64,000 nt of DNA from Leucobacter chromiiresistens (GCF_900102345.1 NZ_FNKB01000001.1:744001-808000), one strand, 5' to 3'; numbered from the stretch's first letter, positions 9,905-17,701 are shown. Notes: a model not told the origin generated them from the letters alone. Numbers and translations are program-made.

Positions 9905-10477
9905 ATGTCCACGAGAACCACTCCCCAGCAGCACCTTCCCGGCGACGGGCTCCGCACCGCGCTCGGCATCGGCGGGCTCATCGCGATCGTGCTCGGCCTG
10001 CTCATCGTGTGCTTCCCGGCGGCCTCGGGAGCGGTGACCATGCAGATCGTGGCGGCGCTCGCCGCCGCCTACGCGCTGGTGGTCGGCGTGGTGTACCTCG
10101 GCACCGCCGTGTTCGCGCGCACGATCCGCGGCTGGGCCCGCACCGGGCGGGTGGCGCTGGGCCTGCTCTACATCATCGGCGGGGTGGTGATGCTGGTGAA
10201 CCTCGGTGCGACGGCCGCGATCCTCGCGATCTTCCTGTCGGTCACCGTCGGTGCACTGTGGGTGTTCGAGGGGGCGCTCGCGTTCGCCACGCTCAAGCAG
10301 TCTCCCAGCCGGGCGTGGAGCATCGTCCACGGCGTGGTCAGCGTGCTCGCGGGCGCCGTGCTCATTCTCACCCCGCTGCTCGCCGCCGTGACGCTCTGGC
10401 TGCTGCTCGGCGTCTCGATGCTGGTGCTCGGCGTCGTGCAGGCCGTGCGCGCGTTCGGCATGAAGCCGGCGGCATGA
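9905..10477 (+). CDS. HdeD-like DUF308 membrane protein
   Basis: 190-aa integral membrane protein with about six closely spaced hydrophobic segments, Gly/Ala/Val rich, of the DUF308/HdeD type. In enterobacteria HdeD is an acid-stress membrane protein; the role here is unknown. Its ATG follows a TTCGGAGGCGATC ribosome-binding region. The last codons (MKPAA) are the first unit of a 14-bp tandem repeat that continues beyond the stop, so the C-terminus may vary between strains. Confidence 0.82.
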   Translation: MSTRTTPQQHLPGDGLRTALGIGGLIAIVLGLLIVCFPAASGAVTMQIVAALAAAYALVVGVVYLGTAVFARTIRGWARTGRVALGLLYIIGGVVMLVNLGATAAILAIFLSVTVGALWVFEGALAFATLKQSPSRAWSIVHGVVSVLAGAVLILTPLLAAVTLWLLLGVSMLVLGVVQAVRAFGMKPAA

Positions 10478-10523
10478 ACCCGGCGGTCTGAACCCGGCGG
10501 CCTGAACGCGGCGGCCTGAACCC
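10461..10523. repeat. 14-bp tandem repeat, about 4.5 copies
   Basis: Units of TGAACCCGGCGGCC with small variations start at 10461, 10475, 10489 and 10503, with a partial fifth. The first unit is coding (end of the HdeD-like gene) and the second supplies its stop codon. Each unit begins with TGA. Confidence 0.85.
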
Positions 10524-10585
10524 GAGAAGGCGGCCGCCCGAAGCTCACGGGCGGGGCGGGGCGGGGCAGCCGAGGCCGACCGGCG

Positions 10586-11047
10586 CTAGCGCATCCCCTC
10601 GAGCAGCTCGGCGGTGATCTCGTCATCGCCCGCGGCGAGCGTCACGTATTTGCGCAGCACGACGAGCGAGGCCGAGGCCTTGTCGAACTCGGCGGCGACG
10701 AAGCGGTCGGAGCCGATGAGCGCGAGTGCGTCGCGGGCCGGCATCACCGCGCCCTTCACCTGCTCGCTGCGCCCGGCGGGGGCGATGGCGCGCAGTTCGG
10801 CCATCGAGGTGAAGATCGGCAGCACGGGCTGGCCGGTGGTCGAGCGGATCATGCGCACGCGGTGCCCCCGCTTCTTCGACGGGGCGCCGGTCACGTCGAC
10901 GACGAGGTAGCCGTCGCGGAGGGCGTTCAGAAACGCCGCGAGGTGCGTGTAGTCGGGGGTCTGCTGCAGCGCGGTCAGCGCTTCGCGCACCGGGGTGTTC
11001 GCGTAGTCGGCGTGCACGTCTTCGGGGATCGGCGGCTGCTCGGTCAT
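10586..11047 (-). CDS. SseB-domain protein
   Basis: 153-aa cytoplasmic protein with a SseB-like N-terminal domain. Family marks are the NALRDGYLVVDV region, a basic loop, and PVLPIFTSMAELRA, the most conserved family segment. A few residues later comes an Asp/Phe-containing C-terminal half (GSDRFVAAEFD). SseB proteins have varied and mostly unclear roles; in actinobacteria they are common stand-alone genes. It is encoded just downstream of the biotin transporter genes on the same strand, 17 bases after bioN, and could be read from their transcript. Confidence 0.78.
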   Translation of the reverse strand: MTEQPPIPEDVHADYANTPVREALTALQQTPDYTHLAAFLNALRDGYLVVDVTGAPSKKRGHRVRMIRSTTGQPVLPIFTSMAELRAIAPAGRSEQVKGAVMPARDALALIGSDRFVAAEFDKASASLVVLRKYVTLAAGDDEITAELLEGMR

Positions 11048-11064
11048 GGTTCCAGCCTACGGGT

Positions 11065-11748
11065 TCACTCCTCGCCGATGCCGCGCGCGGCGAGGGCTTC
11101 TCCGGTGAGCTGTGCGTGCGCGACGGTGCGCAGCACGAGCGGCACGACGCGGGCGCGGGGGCTCCGCTCGAGTCCGCGCGCCCGGGCCGCGGCGGCGGTC
11201 TCCTGCGCCATGCCGAGAATGCTCGGGATGGAGCGGATCACGAGGGAGCAGGCGAGCGCGAAGCGCTCGGGTTTCGCGCCGAATCGGCGGAAGGGGCCGA
11301 GGCCCCGGGTGATGGTGTCGAGCATGTCTTCGACGGCGGTGCTCGCCGTCACCGCGCTCGCGGCGAGCACGAGTGCGAAGAGGTCTCCGATGACGGAGTA
11401 GCCGCGGGCGGCGCCGGCTGCCCAGGCTGCGGCGGAGGGCAGTGCGAGCCCGCTCGGCCCCCACCCGCCGTCGCGGGCGAAGGCGGCGCTCGCGGCAGTG
11501 AAGACGAGCAGGGGAACGGCGACGAGGGCGAAGCGGCGGGCGACGCGCCCGAAGTCGCGGCCGCGGAGGCCGGCGATGGCGGCGGCGGCTGCGGCGAGCA
11601 GCAGGCCGACGGTCGTGGCCGCGGGGCCGCCGGTGGCGGTGGTCGCGATCGCGAATGCGAACAGGCCGAGCAGTTTGAGGCCGGGGCGCACCCGGTGCAG
11701 TGGCCCCCGGCGGGCGATGTACTCGCCGAGCGGCGATGCCGAGGTCAT
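11065..11748 (-). CDS. bioN: Biotin ECF transporter transmembrane protein BioN (EcfT family)
   Basis: 227-aa EcfT-type scaffold subunit that couples the ATPase to the biotin-binding BioY. The N-terminus has GPLHRVRPGLKLLGLF, typical of EcfT, followed by several hydrophobic segments. Near the C-terminus is the EcfT coupling region with the A-R-G motif AAAARARGLE. It overlaps bioM by four bases (ATGA), and bioM overlaps bioY in the same way, so the three genes form one translationally coupled operon. It is likely under the BioQ-type operators upstream of bioY. Confidence 0.9.
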   Translation of the reverse strand: MTSASPLGEYIARRGPLHRVRPGLKLLGLFAFAIATTATGGPAATTVGLLLAAAAAAIAGLRGRDFGRVARRFALVAVPLLVFTAASAAFARDGGWGPSGLALPSAAAWAAGAARGYSVIGDLFALVLAASAVTASTAVEDMLDTITRGLGPFRRFGAKPERFALACSLVIRSIPSILGMAQETAAAARARGLERSPRARVVPLVLRTVAHAQLTGEALAARGIGEE

Positions 11749-12494
11749 GGCGCCACCGTGCTCCGGTAGTGGGCGACCGCTGCCGGGGCGTCGCCGTCGA
11801 ACACGATGCGGCCGTCGTCGACGACGAGCGCCCGGTCGGCCTGCGCGGCGAGTTCGAGATCGTGGGTGACGACGATCACCTGCTGGGGCAGCGACATGAG
11901 CAGGCGGCTGATCATGCGGGCGTTGCGCAGATCGAGCAGGGTGGTGGGTTCGTCGGCGACGAGGATCGCCGGGTCGGTCGCGAGCACCGACGCGATGGCG
12001 AGCAGCTGCTTCTGACCGCCCGACAGGGTGTGCACGCTGCGGTCGGCGAGGGGCTGCAGGCCGAAGCGATCGAGCGCGGCCAGCGCTGCGGCGCGGCGCG
12101 CACCGGGGTCGCGGTGACTGCGCCGGAGGGAGAGCGAGACGTCTTCGACGGCGGTCGGCATGATCAGCTGGGCGGCCGGGTCGGTGAAGACGAAGCCGAC
12201 TGCCCGGCGCACGGCGGCGCCGTCGCGAAGGGTGTCGAGCGACCGCGTTCCGTCGTCGCCCTGCAGCTCGATGTTCACGCTGCCCGCGCTCGGCTCGACG
12301 AGTCCGTTGACGAGTCGGGCGAGCGTGGACTTGCCCGAGCCGTTGCCGCCGATGACGGCGATGCGGCGCTCGCGCAGCGTCAGCGAGGTGGGGTGCAGGA
12401 TCGTGACGTCGGCGTGAGCGGTGGGGGCGGTCACGACCGCGCCCTGCAGGTGGATCGCGCTGGCCGGGCGAGGGCCCGCCGGGGGTGCGGTCAT
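11745..12494 (-). CDS. bioM: Biotin ECF transporter ATPase BioM
   Basis: 249-aa ABC ATPase of the energy-coupling factor class. It shows Walker A GGNGSGKS, the Q-loop region FVFTDPAAQL, signature LSGGQKQL, Walker B ILVADEPTTLLD and switch VVTHDLEL. The Q-loop variant FxxxDP.xQ is typical of EcfA/CbiO-like ATPases. It forms the ATP-hydrolysing part of BioMNY and overlaps both neighbours by four bases. Confidence 0.92.
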   Translation of the reverse strand: MTAPPAGPRPASAIHLQGAVVTAPTAHADVTILHPTSLTLRERRIAVIGGNGSGKSTLARLVNGLVEPSAGSVNIELQGDDGTRSLDTLRDGAAVRRAVGFVFTDPAAQLIMPTAVEDVSLSLRRSHRDPGARRAAALAALDRFGLQPLADRSVHTLSGGQKQLLAIASVLATDPAILVADEPTTLLDLRNARMISRLLMSLPQQVIVVTHDLELAAQADRALVVDDGRIVFDGDAPAAVAHYRSTVAP

Positions 12495-13102
12495 CGGCGC
12501 GGCAGGAGGGCGGGGAACGCCCGGTGCACCGCGGACGCGACGATCGCGACGATGAGGGTCTTCACGAGGTCGCCGGGCCAGAAGGCGAGGTCGAAGAGGA
12601 AGGCCGATCCGATGCTCATGTCGGCGCGCCAGGCGAGGCCGAGCGGCCCGAGCGTGTGCACGAAGACGAGGTTCGCGAGGAGACCCGCGGCGAAGACGAG
12701 CGGCACGCTCGTCGCGGTCTTGCGGCGGGGCAGGCGCTCCACGACGAATCCGATGAGCCAGGCGGCGAGGGGGAAGCTGACGAGGTAGCCGACGGTGGGC
12801 CCGGCGAACGGCGCGAGCCCGGCCGATCCTCCGCTGAAGACGGGGAGCCCGGCGGCGCCGACCACCAGGAAGAGCAGCACCGCGAGGGTGCCGCGGCCGG
12901 CTCCGAGCACGGCGCCGGCGAGCATGACCGCGAGGGTCTGCAGCGTGATCGAGGCGGGCCCGAGGCTGATGCCCGGAATGATCGAGCAGACCGCGATGAG
13001 CGCTGCGAAGGTCGCGATGAGGGCGAGGTCGGTGGCGACGTGCCGGCGGCGCGGGGCCTGCCGCGCCTCCTGCTGCGCGGTGGTGAGGTCTGCAGTGGTC
13101 AC
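12491..13102 (-). CDS. bioY: Biotin transporter BioY
   Basis: 203-aa integral membrane S-component that binds biotin. It has a short cytoplasmic N-terminus, then several hydrophobic helices, with the family motif region GPTVGYLVSFPLAAWLIG and an earlier ITLQTLAVMLAGAVLG segment. The GTG start at 13102 follows GGAGGC on the minus strand. It heads the bioY-bioM-bioN operon. Two GAAC-N3-GTTC operators 90-118 bases upstream suggest repression by the divergently encoded TetR regulator when biotin is sufficient. Confidence 0.93.
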   Translation of the reverse strand: MTTADLTTAQQEARQAPRRRHVATDLALIATFAALIAVCSIIPGISLGPASITLQTLAVMLAGAVLGAGRGTLAVLLFLVVGAAGLPVFSGGSAGLAPFAGPTVGYLVSFPLAAWLIGFVVERLPRRKTATSVPLVFAAGLLANLVFVHTLGPLGLAWRADMSIGSAFLFDLAFWPGDLVKTLIVAIVASAVHRAFPALLPRR

Positions 13103-13192
13103 GGTGCCTCCGGGGTCTGGCCGTCTGGCGGCTGCGGGGGTGCTGGATGCGGTGGTGCGGGCGTCGATGCGGCGGATGCCGGGCGACGAACC

Positions 13193-13204
13193 TGAACAGT
13201 GTTC
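13193..13204. promoter_or_regulatory. Putative BioQ operator, site A
   Basis: TGAACAGTGTTC, a GAAC-N3-GTTC half-palindrome, lies between bioY and the TetR gene. It matches my recollection of the actinobacterial BioQ motif (TGAAC-N3-GTTxx). Confidence 0.7.
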
Positions 13205-13207
13205 TGG

Positions 13208-13220
13208 TGAACGGTGTTCA
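13208..13220. promoter_or_regulatory. Putative BioQ operator, site B
   Basis: TGAACGGTGTTCA, a near-perfect GAAC-N3-GTTC site centred 15 bp from site A and 22 bases before the TetR start codon. It is well placed for autoregulation and for control of bioY. Confidence 0.75.
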
Positions 13221-13241
13221 GGTTAGCGGTAGGCTGAGGGG

Positions 13242-13883
13242 ATGCGCAACACGCTCGCCGACGTGGTCTCCGCGGCGCTGCGCGTGCTCGACGAGCAGGG
13301 CCTCGAAGGCTGCTCCATGCGCCGGGTGGCCGCCGCGCTCGACGTGCAGCCGAGTGCGCTCTACCACCACGTGCCCGACAAGCAGACCCTGCTCGCCCGC
13401 ATGGCCGATGTGATCGTGGGCGGCGTGAGCGCGGGCGGGCCGCCCGGAGCGGGTCCGAGCGACGCGACGGCTGCGGCCCGGCGCATGTGCCTGGAGATGC
13501 GGCGCGCGATGCTGGCGGTGCGCGACGGCGCCGACGTCGTCGCGACCGCCGCCGCGTTCAGGCTCGGCTCGTCGGCCGTCGAGCAGCGGCTGGCCGAGCG
13601 GGTCGGCGCCGACGGCGCACGGGCGCTGCTCTTCTACACGTTCGGGCAGGCGCAGTCGACGCAGACGCACCTGCAGGCCGCCTCGCTCGGCGCCCTGATC
13701 GGACCCGAGAGCGGGCGAACGGCGGGCGGCGCGGATGCGCACGGAGCATCGCCGGATCCCGCAGCCGAACTCGACGCCTCGTTCGAGCGGGGCCTCGACA
13801 TCATCATCGCGGGCCTCCGCGGCGCACCGGCCCGAGCTGCGACCGGCGCCGCCGCGGGCGCGGCGAACGGTATTCTGCACTGA
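13242..13883 (+). CDS. bioQ: TetR family regulator, probable biotin repressor (BioQ-like)
   Basis: 213-aa DNA-binding regulator. The N-terminal helix-turn-helix spans about residues 22-45 (SMRRVAAALDVQPSALYHHV), followed by a poorly conserved ligand-binding half. It is divergent from bioYMN with two GAAC-N3-GTTC operators between them, the arrangement described for BioQ of corynebacteria and mycobacteria. GAGGGG precedes the ATG. The C-terminal part is Gly/Ala rich. Function is inferred mainly from location and operators; TetR membership is certain. Its stop overlaps the ATG of the next hydrolase gene. Confidence 0.8.
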   Translation: MRNTLADVVSAALRVLDEQGLEGCSMRRVAAALDVQPSALYHHVPDKQTLLARMADVIVGGVSAGGPPGAGPSDATAAARRMCLEMRRAMLAVRDGADVVATAAAFRLGSSAVEQRLAERVGADGARALLFYTFGQAQSTQTHLQAASLGALIGPESGRTAGGADAHGASPDPAAELDASFERGLDIIIAGLRGAPARAATGAAAGAANGILH

Positions 13884-14677
13884 TGACGTCTCGCGATCTC
13901 ACGTACGACCTCGGCCCGGTCTCGATGGCGTACACCGAGTCGCGCGAGTTCGACGGAGCTCCGGATCGCACCTACGTACTGGTGCACGGCATCGGCATGG
14001 GCCGGGTGGTGTTCGCCGGGGTCGGCGCAGAGCTCGCCCCCGAGGGGCAGGTGCTCGCGATCGATCTGCCCGGCTTCGGCGACTCGCCCGAACCCGGTTC
14101 GGCGGCGACGCTCGAGCAGACCGCGGAGGTGGTCGCCGGGTTCGTCCGCGATCGCGCGACGGGGCCGGCGGTGCTCGTGGGGCACTCGATGGGAACGCAG
14201 ATCGTCGCGGAGGTCGCGTACCGGCACCCCGAGCTCGTCGAGGCGCTCGTGCTCATCGCCCCGACCGTGAACCCGCGCGAGCGCTCGGCGATCCGCCAGG
14301 GTCTGCGCATGGCGCAGGATCTGATCGGCGAATCCCCGAAGGTCATCCTGCTCGGGCTGCGCGAGTACGCGAAGACGAGCCCGAAGTGGTTCCTGAACAA
14401 GCTCCGCTTCATGCTGGCGCACCGCCTCGAGCGGATCTGCCCCGGCATCGCGGCGCCGACGCTCGTGCTCAGCGGTGCGACCGACCGGGTCTGCCCGCGG
14501 GAGTGGGTGCTGCAGGTCGCGAGGGCCCTGCCCGATGGCGCCTTCGAATCCATCCCGCACCGCGGGCACGAGGCCATCATCCGCAGCCCGGAGCCGGTGG
14601 CGTCCATGATCCTCGACTTCGTGCGGCGACGCTCCGCGGGGGCGTCTCGATCGGAGTACCCTGGGCACGGTGAGTGA
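13883..14677 (+). CDS. Alpha/beta hydrolase
   Basis: 264-aa alpha/beta-hydrolase-fold protein. It has the oxyanion-hole motif LVHGIG, nucleophile elbow GHSMG (serine at about residue 101), an aspartate in LSGATDRVCP and a catalytic histidine in IPHRGHE near the C-terminus. The substrate is unknown. The ATG overlaps the stop of the TetR gene, so it is cotranscribed with the biotin regulator; a BioH-like role (ester cleavage in pimeloyl synthesis) is possible but not shown. The 3' end overlaps the next small gene by eight bases. Confidence 0.88.
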   Translation: MTSRDLTYDLGPVSMAYTESREFDGAPDRTYVLVHGIGMGRVVFAGVGAELAPEGQVLAIDLPGFGDSPEPGSAATLEQTAEVVAGFVRDRATGPAVLVGHSMGTQIVAEVAYRHPELVEALVLIAPTVNPRERSAIRQGLRMAQDLIGESPKVILLGLREYAKTSPKWFLNKLRFMLAHRLERICPGIAAPTLVLSGATDRVCPREWVLQVARALPDGAFESIPHRGHEAIIRSPEPVASMILDFVRRRSAGASRSEYPGHGE

Positions 14678-14861
14678 GCAGGAGAGAGCGGCGAAGCGGG
14701 CGATCGTGATGTGGGTCGCCGCGGGCATCGTGGTGTGCGGCGGCATCGGAGCCGTGCTGGGCGGCATGATCGGACTCGTCGGCCTGGGCGCCGGCACCGG
14801 GCTCGCGGTCGGCGCCGTAGCAGGTTTTCTCATCGGCATGCCGTCGGGCGGCGGCGAGTAG
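14670..14861 (+). CDS. Small glycine-rich membrane protein
   Basis: 63-aa protein with a short charged N-terminus (MSEQERAAKR) and two hydrophobic Gly-rich segments with GxxxG-like spacing. It starts at GTG 14670 inside the end of the hydrolase gene and is probably coupled to it. No known family recognised. The overlap, composition and conserved-looking hydrophobic pattern support it as a real gene. Confidence 0.6.
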   Translation: MSEQERAAKRAIVMWVAAGIVVCGGIGAVLGGMIGLVGLGAGTGLAVGAVAGFLIGMPSGGGE

Positions 14862-15043
14862 CTGCGCCGCGGCCGTTGCGTGCCGGCCCGCGCCGTGCTG
14901 CCCTGTGCTGCCCGGCGCCGTGCTGCCCGGCGCCGTGCGTCATGCAGGAGATCCGGCGCAGAGCGGGCGCAGCTGCCGAATCCCTCCTGTCTGAACCCGA
15001 ATCCACTGCGTGAGCGTCGGCGGCGCCGCCTACGCTGCTGCCC

Positions 15044-15388
15044 GTGGGGCAACGATCGAACCTGATCCAGGTCGCGAGCGACGAGTGGATCGTCATGCGC
15101 GAGTTCGCGCAGTACCCGAAGGCGGTGATCCGCGGCATCCGCGACACCTCGGGCGACGCCCGGTATCTCCTGCTCGCCTGGCATCCGGTGCGGCACCGGC
15201 AGCGCATGGTGGGCATCTACCCGACGCGCGAGGAGGCGGAGGCCGCGGTGCCGTGGCCGTCGCGCTCGCCACAGCTGCCCGGTCTGCCCCCGACGCATCC
15301 GGCGCATCCGGCGCATGAGCCGCACTCCTCGCGGGCGCCGTCGCACGCGACGCACCCGTCGCGGTCGGTGGCGCGCGGTCCGCGGTGA
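15044..15388 (+). CDS. Hypothetical protein
   Basis: 114-aa soluble protein. The first 65 residues look folded (SNLIQVASDEWIVMREF, then RYLLLAWHPVRHRQRMVGIYP and EEAEAAVPW). The last 45 are a Pro/His/Ser-rich tail built partly from a TCCGGCGCA repeat. No family recognised. The start is GTG 15044 with no strong ribosome-binding site. It is immediately upstream of the LexA-box gene on the same strand, but that gene has its own promoter signal. Confidence 0.55.
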   Translation: MGQRSNLIQVASDEWIVMREFAQYPKAVIRGIRDTSGDARYLLLAWHPVRHRQRMVGIYPTREEAEAAVPWPSRSPQLPGLPPTHPAHPAHEPHSSRAPSHATHPSRSVARGPR

Positions 15389-15395
15389 GATCGTC

Positions 15396-15416
15396 TACAC
15401 TCGAACATATGTTCGA
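15396..15416 (+). promoter_or_regulatory. LexA (SOS) box overlapping a -10 element and a start codon
   Basis: TCGAACATATGTTCGA at 15401-15416 is a perfect 16-bp palindrome matching the actinobacterial SOS box TCGAAC-N4-GTTCGA. A -10-like TACACT (15396-15401) touches it, and the ATG at 15409 lies in its centre, implying a leaderless LexA-repressed transcript. Confidence 0.85.
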
Positions 15417-15705
15417 ATCTGTCATCGGCCCGAAGATGCCGCTGCTCGACGACACAGTGGTCGTCTGGTTCGTCGAGGGGCGCCCCGCCCGGCTGGTGTT
15501 CGAGCGGGTGCGCTGGCGGGTCGAGGGCGAACCCCGCCCGATCATCGAGGTGCCCGACGGCCACATGCATCCGCTGATCACGCACGTCTCCGAGCGGCAG
15601 ACGGGCTGGCGGTGCTCGGTGCGCCGAGACGGCGGCGGCGAGCGGCTCGAGCTCGCGGTGCGGCGCGACGGTGTGCGCTGGATCGCGGAGCGCCTCGCGG
15701 CCTGA
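15409..15705 (+). CDS. Small LexA-controlled protein (DUF6504-like?)
   Basis: 98-aa protein with a two-part beta-rich pattern: RPARLVFERVRWRVEGEP near the N-terminus, then HPLITHVSERQTGWRCSVRR and a C-terminal strand. It reminds me of DUF6504 proteins, which I recall near SOS mutagenesis genes, but that link is weak. The ATG at 15409 is chosen because it sits in a perfect SOS box with a -10 element just upstream; an upstream in-frame ATG at 15385 would lie before the promoter. Expected to be induced by DNA damage. Confidence 0.7.
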   Translation: MFESVIGPKMPLLDDTVVVWFVEGRPARLVFERVRWRVEGEPRPIIEVPDGHMHPLITHVSERQTGWRCSVRRDGGGERLELAVRRDGVRWIAERLAA

Positions 15706-15838
15706 TCCCGTCGGCGGCATACCCGGCGCAGATGCATGGATGTGCGGGCGCATGGATGCGCGGGCGCGACAGCGCAACCCCCTGGTGCGCGGCCACGGCC
15801 AGGGGCGAAGCTGGAGCCCCAATCGGAAGGAGTGCACG

Positions 15839-15985
15839 ATGAGCATGCTCGATGATGCAGCGGACAGCACGAAGGACGCCGTGAAGCGCGCCCGCAACGA
15901 GGCCGCAGACGACCGGAAGCACGATCAGGGCGCCGCGCCGGGTGAATCGCCCCGCGACGCGGAGTCGGAGACCACGACAGACTGA
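15839..15985 (+). CDS. Small acidic protein 1
   Basis: 48-aa charged protein (MSMLDDAADSTKDAVKRARN, then an Asp/Glu-rich tail), with an amphipathic N-terminal helix resembling small CsbD/late-embryogenesis-like stress proteins. A strong ribosome-binding site, CGGAAGGAGTGCACG, precedes the ATG. It is followed 43 bases later by a second small acidic protein with almost the same leader. No family assigned. Confidence 0.6.
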   Translation: MSMLDDAADSTKDAVKRARNEAADDRKHDQGAAPGESPRDAESETTTD

Positions 15986-16028
15986 CGCCGGCCGCATCCG
16001 TTCACCGTTCACCGGAAGGAGCAGCACG

Positions 16029-16232
16029 ATGTCGACGAATCTGAACGACCCGAACCACGCAGCGGGCGAGGGCGCGCATCTCGGCGCCGAGGGCAACGGC
16101 CCGCTCGCCGATCCCGATGCGCCCGAGCAGCCGCTCGCGCAGGAGCACGAGGAGGGCACCGGGCTTGACAGTCCGGTGGCTCCGGGAGTGCCCGACCAGC
16201 AGGATCCGGGCGCCGCGACCGAATCCGCGTAA
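16029..16232 (+). CDS. Small acidic protein 2
   Basis: 67-aa hydrophilic, Pro/Glu/Asp-rich, probably disordered protein (MSTNLNDPNHAAGEGAHLG at the N-terminus). The ribosome-binding region CGGAAGGAGCAGCACG is nearly identical to that of the preceding small gene, suggesting shared high-level translation. A strong terminator hairpin follows. Function unknown. Confidence 0.6.
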   Translation: MSTNLNDPNHAAGEGAHLGAEGNGPLADPDAPEQPLAQEHEEGTGLDSPVAPGVPDQQDPGAATESA

Positions 16233-16252
16233 GCGGCGCGGATCGCGGCAGA

Positions 16253-16288
16253 CGAGCCTCCCCGTCGCACTCACGACGGGGAGGCTCG
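16253..16288. terminator. Bidirectional terminator hairpin
   Basis: Perfect 15-bp arms CGAGCCTCCCCGTCG and CGACGGGGAGGCTCG with a six-base loop, located between convergent genes at 16232 and 16302. Confidence 0.8.
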
Positions 16289-16301
16289 CCCGTGCCCATC
16301 G

Positions 16302-16628
16302 CTACATCAGATCGGGGTTCTTCTTCACGTACGCCTCGGCCTCTTCCTCGGAGATGACGACGAGGCCGCGCGGCGTGTGCGAGATCGCGAGCAGCGCCTT
16401 CACCCAGTGCGGGTTGTAGGCGGGTTCACGGCTTCCCGAGAACCCGAATGCGAGGGTCGCGTAGGGCGACATCCAGAGTGACACCCGCCCCGCTCCCTCG
16501 GCGCCGCGCTGCCAGCTCAGGAAGAAGCTCTCCTGCTTCTTCAGCCGCTGCCCGACCACGAACTTCAGGTGCAGCAGTAATCGGTCCTCGAATTCGAACT
16601 CTTGTCCCCCGTACACCAAATACCCCAT
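16302..16628 (-). CDS. DUF7882-type small protein of Microbacteriaceae
   Basis: 108-aa protein that begins MGYLVYGGQEFEFEDRLLLH, followed by FVVGQRLKKQESFFLSWQ, SLWMSPYATLAFGFSG and NPHWVKALLAISHTPRGLVV. This layout recurs in a Microbacteriaceae family that I recall as the DUF7882 domain, sometimes mislabelled ATP-dependent DNA ligase. The start is ATG 16628, because homology-like sequence begins there; an upstream in-frame ATG would add 25 unrelated residues. Function unknown. Confidence 0.75.
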   Translation of the reverse strand: MGYLVYGGQEFEFEDRLLLHLKFVVGQRLKKQESFFLSWQRGAEGAGRVSLWMSPYATLAFGFSGSREPAYNPHWVKALLAISHTPRGLVVISEEEAEAYVKKNPDLM

Positions 16629-16764
16629 GTGCGAAGCATCGCACAGTCCCGGCCCCAGGCATATGGGCGGCGACGAAGTGGTGCTTCGGCTATCTGTATC
16701 CATCCCGGAACATACACCCGGTGCACGATCGGGCGGGTCCGGGCGTGTCGCGGGAGAACGGGAA

Positions 16765-16926
16765 TCAGGGCCGGTTCGACGCCTTGGCCTTCAGCATGCC
16801 GATGACGCCGGTGACCAGGAAGAGCACGATCCCGATCACTGCGAGCCAGAAGAGTCCCTTGATGACGAAGCCGATCACGGCGACGACGATCCAGACGACG
16901 AGGAGGAGCAGAAGCAGTGCGCGCAT
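16765..16926 (-). CDS. Small hydrophobic membrane protein
   Basis: 53-aa protein: MRALLLLLLVVWIVVAVIGF at the start, a second hydrophobic stretch with LFWLAVIGIVLFLVTG, and a basic tail MLKAKASNRP. Two transmembrane helices are likely. The codon bias (third-position GC) matches neighbours. Small membrane proteins of this kind are widespread in actinobacteria; no function is known. It lies between nucS and the DUF7882 gene on the same strand. Confidence 0.6.
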   Translation of the reverse strand: MRALLLLLLVVWIVVAVIGFVIKGLFWLAVIGIVLFLVTGVIGMLKAKASNRP

Positions 16927-17008
16927 GCCGCCACCGTACACGGGGTTGCGACTCCGCGGCGCGCCCTTGCGCAGTCCCGCCGCCTGTGTCAGCGCACCGC
17001 CCGCCCGC

Positions 17009-17701
17009 TCAGAACAGCGTGTTCTTGTCCTCCATGCCGCGCATCGCGTCGTAGTCGAGGAGAAGGCAGCGGATGCCGCGATCCTCGGCCAGCGTGCGCG
17101 CCTGCGGCTTGATCTCCTGCGCGGCGAAGATGCCGGTGACCGGGGCGAGCTTCGGGTCGCGGTTCATGAGCTCGAGGTAGCGGGTGAGCTGCTCGACGCC
17201 GTCGATGCCGCCGCGGCGCTTGATCTCGATCGCGACCGACCCGCCGTCCGCGTCCTTCGCGAGGATGTCGACGGGGCCGATCGGCGTCATGTACTCGCGC
17301 CGCACGAGGGTGTGCCCGGCTCCGGCGAGTTCGATCTGGTCGGCGAGCAGCTCCTGCAGGTGCGCCTCGACGCCGTCCTTGATGAGCCCGGGGTCGACGC
17401 CGAGATCGTGCGCGCTGTCGTGGAAGATCTCGAAGAGCGACACCACCAGCTTGTCGGCCGTCTTCTTGTGGGTGACCTGCCACGCCTCCACGATGCCGGC
17501 GCTCGTCTGCGACTCGTCGAGCTCGAGCTGCGCATGCGAGCAGGGCGGGCTCATCCAGTTGAGCGGCTTGTACGAGCCGCCGTCCGAGTGCACGAGGATG
17601 CTGCCGTCGTTCTTCAGCATGAGCACGCGCTTGGCGCGCGGGAGGTGCGCCGACAGGCGGCCTGCATAGTCGACTGAGCAGTCTGCAACAACGATTCGCA
17701 C
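17009..17701 (-). CDS. nucS: Mismatch endonuclease NucS (EndoMS)
   Basis: 230-aa endonuclease that cuts both strands at mismatches and provides non-canonical mismatch repair in actinobacteria that lack MutS/MutL. The N-terminal half has [16 protein letters not shown] and the conserved YKPLNWM segment. The C-terminal nuclease domain shows [22 protein letters not shown] (the D-x(n)-ExK core of PD-(D/E)XK nucleases) followed by [14 protein letters not shown]. The extreme C-terminus, DKNTLF, resembles the short beta-clamp-binding tail of the family. GTG start. Confidence 0.95.
   Translation of the reverse strand: MRIVVADCSVDYAGRLSAHLPRAKRVLMLKNDGSILVHSDGGSYKPLNWMSPPCSHAQLELDESQTSAGIVEAWQVTHKKTADKLVVSLFEIFHDSAHDLGVDPGLIKDGVEAHLQELLADQIELAGAGHTLVRREYMTPIGPVDILAKDADGGSVAIEIKRRGGIDGVEQLTRYLELMNRDPKLAPVTGIFAAQEIKPQARTLAEDRGIRCLLLDYDAMRGMEDKNTLF

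Noticed and set aside
13193-13220. LexA box
   Set aside because: GAACAGTGTTC and GAACGGTGTTC have a three-base centre and lack the flanking TCG/CGA of SOS boxes; they fit BioQ sites better.
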